In this document: positions 7,132-12,756 of the stretch, piece by piece | Layout: each line of letters begins with the position of its first letter | How positions within the stretch are numbered: the stretch's first letter is position 1 | NCBI GenBank assembly: GCA_946406585.1 | Contig: CAMJLI010000041.1 | Location: 1-12,756, forward strand | Source: an uncultured Prevotellaceae bacterium | Lineage (GTDB): Bacteria > Bacteroidota > Bacteroidia > Bacteroidales > Bacteroidaceae | Length of the DNA: 12,756 bases | Reading direction: 5' to 3' | Translations under genes and position numbers: made by a program | The notes under the pieces: generated by a model | What the model saw: only the letters and a program-made list of their open reading frames with translations | The model's database searches: none | What the model was told of the DNA's origin: nothing

Positions 7132-8832
7132 ATGAAAAAAACATATCGTTTTCTCAGCATCATTTGTCTGTCGGGCCTGCTCGTTGGGTGTGCCGACATG
7201 ATGGACACAGACTCCGAACTTGTGATGTTCGAAAAAGACAACACCTTGAACCATCCCACCGACTCCGTCTACAGCATCATGGGCATTATCGGCAAGATGC
7301 AGACGATAGCCGACCGCATCGTGCTGCTTGGAGAGGTGCGCGGCGACTTGATGACAACGACAGAAGCTGCTTCTTCAGACTTGAAGAACCTGGCATCGTT
7401 CAACTATTCTGCCGAGAACAAGTACAATGCTGTCAGCGATTATTACGCTGTCATCAACAATTGCAACTATTTCATCGCCCACATTGACACCACGCTCCAA
7501 CGTCGTGGACGCAACATCTTCACATCCGAGTATGCCGCAGTGAAGGCATTCCGCGCATGGACCTACTTGCAGTTGGTTCAAGCTTACGGTGAAGTGCCAC
7601 TTGTGGTTGACCCTGTGATGACCGAGCAAGATGCAAGGAATGAGATGAGCAAGAGCCGTTCGGGAATTGTGGATATTTGCAACTACTTCATCAACGACCT
7701 CACCCCCTATGCATTGGTGGAACTCCCACGCTATGGCAACATAGGCAATTACAACTCACAGCAATTCTTCATCCCCATGCGGGCGCTTTTAGGTGACCTT
7801 TGCCTGTGGGCCGGCCGTTATGCAGAGGCAGCATCATGGTATCATTCATATATAGGAGACAAGAACAATCCCAAACCGATGAATGTATCATCACGCACCA
7901 TATGGCCTGCCAACACCTCGGAATTCAACAGAGCAACACCGTCAAGAGGTTACAGCATCACCAGCACCAACGAGGCAGTGTCTATCATACCGATGGAAGA
8001 TAGAGTGTTCGACGGAGTGGTAAGCGACTTGACAAATGTCTATGAGTCAACCAACGAGAACAACTATTACTTCCAGATGACCCCGTCGCCAGCCATGCTC
8101 AAGTTGTCGGCAGCCCAAACATATTGCATCGAGAACAACACCGGTGCAACTACCGACACAATCTATGTGCCAAAAGATGGGTTGATGGACGACATCTTGG
8201 CAGGAGACTTGAGATTATATTCCAACTATTCGCAAAGGTCAACAGGCGCACAGGATGAATACTCGGAATTCTCCACATTGAGACAAACCATCAACAAAGT
8301 CGTGGCGAGACAAATAACCACTTACCGACTGAACATGATCTATCTGCATTATGCAGAGGCACTCAACCGTGCAGGATTCCCACAATCAGCATTTACAATC
8401 TTGAAATATGGCCTCTGTCCAGAGAATGTCGCCACACGCATAGACAGTCTGGAACGAACACAAGCAGCTGCATTGATCGACCTTGACGCCAACGTCTTCA
8501 CGAGAGCCACCTCTATTGGTGTGCACTCCTTGGGTTCAGGCGAATCACAATCCAATGCATACTACGAGCTTCCAATGCCCGCAACTCAATTGGCCACACG
8601 TCAAGACACCATCAACTACCAAATACCTTTGGTGGAAGACATGATTGTGGACGAACTGGCACTTGAAGGAGCATTCGAGGGTTACCGTTTCTACGACCTC
8701 ATGAGGGTTGCCATCAGACGCAATACACCCGACTATCTCGCATTGCCCATATCCAAGAGGAACGGAAACATAGACGAAGGAATCCGCACAATGCTCCAAG
8801 ACCCCAAGAATTGGTATTTGCCACTTCGATGA
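7132..8832 (+). CDS. SusD/RagB-like outer-membrane lipoprotein, 566 aa
   Basis: The lipoprotein signal peptide ends in lipobox LVGC with Cys20, then ADMMDTDSE, acidic as expected for a surface lipoprotein. The SusD N-terminal region is recognisable from RAWTYLQLVQAYGEVPL (141-157), part of the helical TPR-like scaffold. The C-terminal RagB/SusD domain contains MIYLHYAEALNRAGFPQSA (about 402-420) and the hallmark DELALEGAFEGYRFYDL (507-523). The protein ends in NWYLPLR without the NPLL.QNP tail seen in the SusD fragment at 2-388, so the two belong to different SusD subgroups. It follows the SusC gene by 13 bases, the standard SusC-SusD order, and should form the lid on that barrel. A strong hairpin 8 bases after its stop marks the end of the operon. 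The ligand cannot be inferred from the sequence. Confidence 0.95.
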   Translation: MKKTYRFLSIICLSGLLVGCADMMDTDSELVMFEKDNTLNHPTDSVYSIMGIIGKMQTIADRIVLLGEVRGDLMTTTEAASSDLKNLASFNYSAENKYNAVSDYYAVINNCNYFIAHIDTTLQRRGRNIFTSEYAAVKAFRAWTYLQLVQAYGEVPLVVDPVMTEQDARNEMSKSRSGIVDICNYFINDLTPYALVELPRYGNIGNYNSQQFFIPMRALLGDLCLWAGRYAEAASWYHSYIGDKNNPKPMNVSSRTIWPANTSEFNRATPSRGYSITSTNEAVSIIPMEDRVFDGVVSDLTNVYESTNENNYYFQMTPSPAMLKLSAAQTYCIENNTGATTDTIYVPKDGLMDDILAGDLRLYSNYSQRSTGAQDEYSEFSTLRQTINKVVARQITTYRLNMIYLHYAEALNRAGFPQSAFTILKYGLCPENVATRIDSLERTQAAALIDLDANVFTRATSIGVHSLGSGESQSNAYYELPMPATQLATRQDTINYQIPLVEDMIVDELALEGAFEGYRFYDLMRVAIRRNTPDYLALPISKRNGNIDEGIRTMLQDPKNWYLPLR

Positions 8833-8839
8833 TTTCCTA

Positions 8840-8876
8840 TTCGGCATGTGCAAGTTTTTTGCTTGCACATGCCGAA
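8840..8876 (+). terminator. Perfect 15-bp hairpin after the SusD stop codon, probable operon terminator
   Basis: The left arm TTCGGCATGTGCAAG (8840-8854) and right arm CTTGCACATGCCGAA (8862-8876) are exact reverse complements separated by a 7-base loop, TTTTTTG. It starts 8 bases after the SusD stop at 8832 and lies before the promoter of the next gene. No T-tract follows the right arm; the six Ts are in the loop. It is therefore not a textbook intrinsic terminator, and could equally act as a 3'-end stabilising hairpin or processing site. Confidence 0.7.
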
Positions 8877-8911
8877 ACACATTACTTGTTATTGCATACA
8901 AAAAATGTGTT
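8876..8911. promoter_or_regulatory. Imperfect 36-bp palindrome just upstream of the promoter, possible operator
   Basis: The outer arms AACACATT (8876-8883) and AATGTGTT (8904-8911) are exact reverse complements, and the inner arms TTGT (8886-8889) and ACAA (8898-8901) are symmetric about the same centre (8893/8894). A 2-base mismatch on each side separates them, and eight bases in the middle do not pair. The right edge is 10 bases upstream of the -33 box at 8922, where an activator could bind. It could instead be a second weak hairpin after the terminator, with which it shares one base. Function is inferred from position and symmetry only. Confidence 0.4.
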
Positions 8912-8921
8912 ACAAACGGCA

Positions 8922-8952
8922 TTTGCCATTAGGACATAAACGATTAATTTTG
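8922..8952 (+). promoter_or_regulatory. Bacteroides-type sigma-70 promoter for the large secreted protein
   Basis: A -33 element TTTG (8922-8925) and a -7 element TAATTTTG (8945-8952, matching TAnnTTTG) are separated by exactly 19 bases, the consensus arrangement for the primary sigma factor of Bacteroidota. Transcription would start a few bases downstream, around 8956-8960, giving a leader of about 65 bases that is AT-rich and has no Shine-Dalgarno site before the ATG at 9023. This separates the last gene from the preceding operon. Confidence 0.85.
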
Positions 8953-8956
8953 CATG

Positions 8957-9000
8957 TTGAAAACTAAGATGCTTTTTATTGAAAACTAATATACTTTATT
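8957..9000 (+). repeat. Two tandem 22-bp direct repeats in the leader of the large secreted-protein gene
   Basis: Copy 1 (8957-8978) and copy 2 (8979-9000) both begin TTGAAAACTAA and continue with similar AT-rich sequence; they agree at 18 of 22 positions. They begin at or next to the predicted transcription start and fill most of the first half of the 5' leader. A 22-bp period is about two helical turns, so two protein subunits could bind the same DNA face, or the copies could be RNA leader elements. A chance or neutral tandem duplication cannot be excluded. Confidence 0.6.
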
Positions 9001-9022
9001 TTTTACCAAACCTAATTATCTC

Positions 9023-12000
9023 ATGAGTAAATTTTACAAAATCACTCTTGCAGTGTTGTTATGCATTTTCGGTGCATCCAACATCAATGCAGCAGAAAGC
9101 ACTCCGTTGAATCAGGAGCTGTTTTTCTCTTGGGACGGATGGGGAGCAGATGCTCACAAAATCGGCCCAGCAGATTGTGCTTATGTTCTAAACGAGTCCA
9201 CAGGCCAGCCCTATGGTGATCCTTCAGTGATCAATTATGCCGACCTGTCTCTCTATGCAAAACTGGTTGTCACTGTAACAGAAGGCACACCACGTTTCCT
9301 CTTCAACCGTACTGTTGACGAAGGCCAATACAACGCCAACGAAGAAGAATCCAACCTGCTTGAATACCCCAAAAATGGTTGGACCGACCGTTTCTTCACC
9401 GTTGAGGGCAACGATTACATCGTTGACTTGAAGAAGATGGTGAAAGAAAAGGGTTTCGCCCACCTTCACGCCATCAAGGGTGCCAACTGGAGCAACGTTA
9501 CCGTTACCAGCATGGAGCTCTATCGTGAAGGCAAGAGCCAGGTAGTAGGCTGGGTTGACCTTGTCAATAATGGTGACATGGAAGGCGACGACGTGAGCAG
9601 CTTCTTCTCCAAGGAGGCTCCATCAACAGAAGTTCTTCCCTCTGTAATCTATGACGGTGTAGGTGTAGACGGCAGCCGTGGTGTAATGGTTCAGTCAGCC
9701 GACAACCCCACACAGGATTGGGACACCCAATTCTGGATCTATCTTCCCGAGAATCTTGCTGAAGGCACGAAGTATCACGTACAATTCGACTATCGTTCAG
9801 ACATTGACGGAGGTTCAGACACCCAATCACATGCCGAGCCAGGCGACTACATCCACTATGAGATGATTGGTTCGCCCAACTTCACATCCGAATGGCAACA
9901 TTGGGATCATGAAGGTGTAATCACCGCACAGCAGGCAGGTCCTAATGGTGGTGGTGGCCTCATGCACTCCATTGCCTTCAACCTGTCCAAGAACAAGGTT
10001 GCCACCCAGTTCTTCTTCGACAACATCAAGTTCGAAGTGTTCAAGCTTGGAACCATGGCAGAGTTCAGCAACGATGTCATCGAGATTGACTTTGGATTTG
10101 AGACCAACATGGCCGAACTGGTCAAGGCATCAGGCAAGAAGCGCTTGATGTATCCTTTGGATTGTGCAACAGTGAAAGTGGGCAACACCGTCATGCCGTT
10201 GTATTCAGTGGAAGGCTTCGAGGACGGACGTTTCTACATCTTCTTGGAAGAGGCTGTCAACGATGATGACGAAGTGGAAGTATCGTTCACAAACCCAAGC
10301 GACCCAGCATTCCACCTGATTTACACCTCAGGTCCTGGTGGTGATGTCAACAACTTCTCTGGCATTGCCACCCACAACAGCGAGATTGAGGACAACGAAG
10401 GCTATCCTTATGCATTCTTGACACCTGTAGTGATGGTTGCCGACCCAGAAGACGGTTCATTCAACCTGCCCAACAGCATCAACAACTTCTCACTGAAATT
10501 CGACAAGTTGGTGGATTGCGCTGCTTTGGAAGCCAAGCTCAACAACGACAAGCTCATCGTTACTCCAGCAGAAGGCTTTGCTGAGGAAATCACACTCTCT
10601 CGTGAAAACGCCAGCGACCTCGTTGACGGAGAATACACCATCTCTGTAACAAAGATTTATCCAGAAATGCGTCTGAGTGATGAAATCTTTGGTGATACAG
10701 TGTTCACAATCAACGTGGGCAAGGTCAACCTTGACCCAAGCGATGTTCCAGCCGACTTGCTTCCCGACTATTTTGCTGAGGCAAATGCCAACAGCATTCC
10801 AGAAGGATACATTGTCATCTTCGGTGAGGAAACCCGTGAATGGCCTAACTCTTACGGTTCAGGTTCACGTATGTTTGACTTTGCCGCTGGTGGTGACTTC
10901 ACCAAGGGTCTCTACTTCCGCAGCGACTATGTAGAATATGGTAGCGTAGAAGGCCACAACCTCCCACTCAAGGCTGGCAAGAGATACAACATCCACTTCA
11001 ATGCAGCAGCTTGGAAAGACAATGGAACACACATGAAGTTTGAAATTCTCAACGAGTTCGACGAGATTCTTTACGAACAAGTTGTGAAGACCGCTCCAAA
11101 TGTCAATGGCAATACAGGTGCAGCCGTCAACGGTTCTACCAGTGTTGACATCAAGTACATCCCAGAAGCAGACGGCAACTACAAACTCAGATGGAGACCA
11201 GCCACCAACGAAGCTGGCGACCAAGGAGGCTTCAACGAAGTTCTTCTCGCCAATCCACGCGTGAAATACGTGCCCAACGTAGCCGGTATCGAGGAGACAC
11301 AATTGCTCAACACAGCTCTGGAGAATGCAAAGAAGACCCTCGAGGAGAACTCAGCAGAACGCTTCAGCGGCATTGCATTCGAGACTCTGAAAGCAGCCAT
11401 CGAGAAGTATGAGGCAGAAGGTCCATCCTACACCGCTCCATCAGCATACCGCAAAGCTGCAGCTGCCCTCGACGAAGCTTCACAGGCACTGAAAGACCAC
11501 CGCGCACTCTGCGACACCTACGATCCACTGCCAAAACAAGCACAGGAGATTGTAGACAACAATGCAAGCAAGAAGTTTGCCGGCACTACTCTGTATGGCG
11601 AATTGGCAACAGTTGCAGCCAAGTATGTGACAAAGACCACAGAGACCCAGACAGACCCAGAGACACAAGAGACTACAGAAGTTGTGGTTATCAATGTGAA
11701 GGAACTGAAGGATGACGCAGAACTGCAAGCAGCCATCGACGAGCTCAAGAGCTTGGTCAACACTGCAGCCCTGTTGTTCACTGAGGGTGAGTCAAAGACC
11801 TCTGATACTGGTGTCAAGGTTGCTATCGAGCGCCTCCGTCTTGGTGCAGAAGGTCTGAAGAGCCTTGGTGTAGCTGAGGATGACGCACTTGTTGTTGCAG
11901 CCAACAACGCACTTGATGATGACGATGAATTGGCAGAAGGCATCAAGAAACGCATGAAGGTGGTTCTCTATGAGCAACTGAAGAATGCCGACAACCATCT

Positions 12001-12751
12001 GTTCGACCCAACATTGGATGAGAATACTTTGGAGAATGTTTATCCTACATACGACATGACAGTGTTCGTGAAGAACCCGAACATCTACAAGTGCCAGGAC
12101 AACATGAACTTCTCTGACGAGAACGTACCAGGATGGGTAACTCCAGAGGGCTACACCAGACCAGGTCTTAGCGTAGGATGGGGTCAGCCAAGAGGAACCA
12201 ACGAGATTGCAGAAGACTGCATGTTCCAGACATGGGGTGGCAGCTACCGCGTAGAGCAGACCATCACCGACCTTCCAGCAGGTGTTTACACCTTGAAGTT
12301 TGGATTCGGCGAGCGTAACGACGAGGAGTCAAATGTTGACAACTACGCATACGCAAGCACTTCCCAAACTCCAGAGGGCGAAGAAGGCTTCAGAGTAGAC
12401 GCTCCAGTCATTGGCCAGTCATTCCCATACACCAACATCGCCATTGAAGGCGTACCAGTTGTTGATGGCATCCTGACCATCGGTGTCAATGCCGGCCCAT
12501 CCTCTCACACATTCTTCAATGATGTCAGAGTACTCATTTCAGGCGCTGCCCCAGGCTTCGACTATGGACAAGCTTATCAAGAATCTCTCGATGTCATCGA
12601 CGAGAATGCTGTTCAGGCAGCATCAGTTAGAGCAATCGAGCTCTATGACCTGAATGGACGCCGCATCTCAACAGCTCAAAAGGGTGTCGTGATTGTCAAG
12701 AAATACATGAGCGATGGCACTACGAGAATTGAGAAGCTGATCAAGAAATAA
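9023..12751 (+). CDS. Large modular exported protein with probable T9SS C-terminal sorting domain, 1242 aa
   Basis: A signal peptide (about 1-23, ending NINA-AES, no lipobox) directs export. The C-terminus (about 1200-1242), with IELYDLNGRRI, then KGVVIVKKY and DGTTRIEKLIKK, matches the T9SS type A sorting-domain pattern, so the protein is probably moved across the outer membrane and attached to the surface or released. Between them lie, approximately: a beta module (29-172); a carbohydrate-binding-like jelly-roll (178-342; NNGDMEGDD at the start, FFFDNIKFEVF at the end); two Ig-like modules (346-455 and 465-567); another beta-sandwich (580-752); a helical, Ala/Glu-rich region (758-995), broken by a Thr/Glu-rich stretch at 870-890; and a last beta module (1005-1173; YRVEQTITDLPAGVYTL near its middle). 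Boundaries are by eye. No catalytic motif was recognised, so a binding, adhesive or scaffold role is inferred. It has its own promoter 70-100 bases upstream and is the only start that includes the signal peptide. Confidence 0.85.
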   Translation: MSKFYKITLAVLLCIFGASNINAAESTPLNQELFFSWDGWGADAHKIGPADCAYVLNESTGQPYGDPSVINYADLSLYAKLVVTVTEGTPRFLFNRTVDEGQYNANEEESNLLEYPKNGWTDRFFTVEGNDYIVDLKKMVKEKGFAHLHAIKGANWSNVTVTSMELYREGKSQVVGWVDLVNNGDMEGDDVSSFFSKEAPSTEVLPSVIYDGVGVDGSRGVMVQSADNPTQDWDTQFWIYLPENLAEGTKYHVQFDYRSDIDGGSDTQSHAEPGDYIHYEMIGSPNFTSEWQHWDHEGVITAQQAGPNGGGGLMHSIAFNLSKNKVATQFFFDNIKFEVFKLGTMAEFSNDVIEIDFGFETNMAELVKASGKKRLMYPLDCATVKVGNTVMPLYSVEGFEDGRFYIFLEEAVNDDDEVEVSFTNPSDPAFHLIYTSGPGGDVNNFSGIATHNSEIEDNEGYPYAFLTPVVMVADPEDGSFNLPNSINNFSLKFDKLVDCAALEAKLNNDKLIVTPAEGFAEEITLSRENASDLVDGEYTISVTKIYPEMRLSDEIFGDTVFTINVGKVNLDPSDVPADLLPDYFAEANANSIPEGYIVIFGEETREWPNSYGSGSRMFDFAAGGDFTKGLYFRSDYVEYGSVEGHNLPLKAGKRYNIHFNAAAWKDNGTHMKFEILNEFDEILYEQVVKTAPNVNGNTGAAVNGSTSVDIKYIPEADGNYKLRWRPATNEAGDQGGFNEVLLANPRVKYVPNVAGIEETQLLNTALENAKKTLEENSAERFSGIAFETLKAAIEKYEAEGPSYTAPSAYRKAAAALDEASQALKDHRALCDTYDPLPKQAQEIVDNNASKKFAGTTLYGELATVAAKYVTKTTETQTDPETQETTEVVVINVKELKDDAELQAAIDELKSLVNTAALLFTEGESKTSDTGVKVAIERLRLGAEGLKSLGVAEDDALVVAANNALDDDDELAEGIKKRMKVVLYEQLKNADNHLFDPTLDENTLENVYPTYDMTVFVKNPNIYKCQDNMNFSDENVPGWVTPEGYTRPGLSVGWGQPRGTNEIAEDCMFQTWGGSYRVEQTITDLPAGVYTLKFGFGERNDEESNVDNYAYASTSQTPEGEEGFRVDAPVIGQSFPYTNIAIEGVPVVDGILTIGVNAGPSSHTFFNDVRVLISGAAPGFDYGQAYQESLDVIDENAVQAASVRAIELYDLNGRRISTAQKGVVIVKKYMSDGTTRIEKLIKK

Positions 12752-12756
12752 CATCT

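Larger units (their letters stand above)
2..8832 (+). other. Inferred single operon: SusD (partial) - FAS1 - FAS1 - SusC - SusD
   Basis: Five same-strand genes are separated by 27, 14, -4 and 13 bases. No hairpin and no TTTG-N19-TAnnTTTG promoter was seen in the gaps, and a perfect hairpin follows the last stop codon. This packing indicates one transcript whose promoter lies upstream of the window. The arrangement puts two FAS1 lipoproteins between a first SusD and a complete SusC-SusD pair. No regulator or degradative enzyme is encoded in the visible part. Confidence 0.75.

Noticed and set aside
8876..9000. Possible CRISPR array or mobile-element end in the repeat-rich intergenic region
   Set aside because: There are only two adjacent direct repeats with no spacers, no transposase gene and no terminal inverted repeat pair around a gene.
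9023..12751. The large protein as a glycoside hydrolase or protease
   Set aside because: No catalytic motif or family signature was recognised in any module; the visible modules are of binding or structural type.

Overview
The window looks like a Bacteroidota chromosome fragment, most likely Prevotella or a close relative. The evidence is SusC/SusD outer-membrane proteins, lipoproteins with acidic residues just after the lipidated cysteine, genes without Shine-Dalgarno sites, one clear Bacteroides-type promoter (TTTG-N19-TAnnTTTG), and a large secreted protein ending in what looks like a type IX secretion (T9SS) sorting domain. The genus assignment is inference.

Region 1 (2-8832) holds five tightly packed plus-strand genes, very probably one transcript: the 3' end of a SusD-like lipoprotein gene (its start, and probably its SusC partner, lie upstream of the window), two paralogous lipoproteins each built from two fasciclin (FAS1) domains plus a C-terminal beta domain, a SusC-like TonB-dependent transporter, and a second, complete SusD-like lipoprotein. 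Gaps are 27, 14, -4 (ATGA overlap) and 13 bases. A perfect 15-bp hairpin follows the last stop codon.

Region 2 (8833-9022) is a 190-base intergenic region. In order it holds the hairpin, an imperfect 36-bp palindrome, a consensus promoter, and two 22-bp direct repeats at the expected transcription start. Region 3 (9023-12751) is one gene for a 1242-residue modular exported protein with several beta-sandwich or Ig-like modules, a helical central region, a further beta module and the C-terminal sorting domain. No catalytic domain was recognised in it.

Working model (inference): the SusC barrel and SusD lid form the usual import pair. The two FAS1 lipoproteins would sit beside them on the cell surface as extra capture or adhesion subunits. 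The T9SS protein, under its own promoter, could add a surface-attached binding scaffold. The window shows no glycoside hydrolase, sulfatase, protease, sensor or anti-sigma factor, so the substrate cannot be named. The point of interest is a SusCD operon whose accessory subunits are FAS1 proteins instead of enzymes, next to a large non-catalytic T9SS protein.
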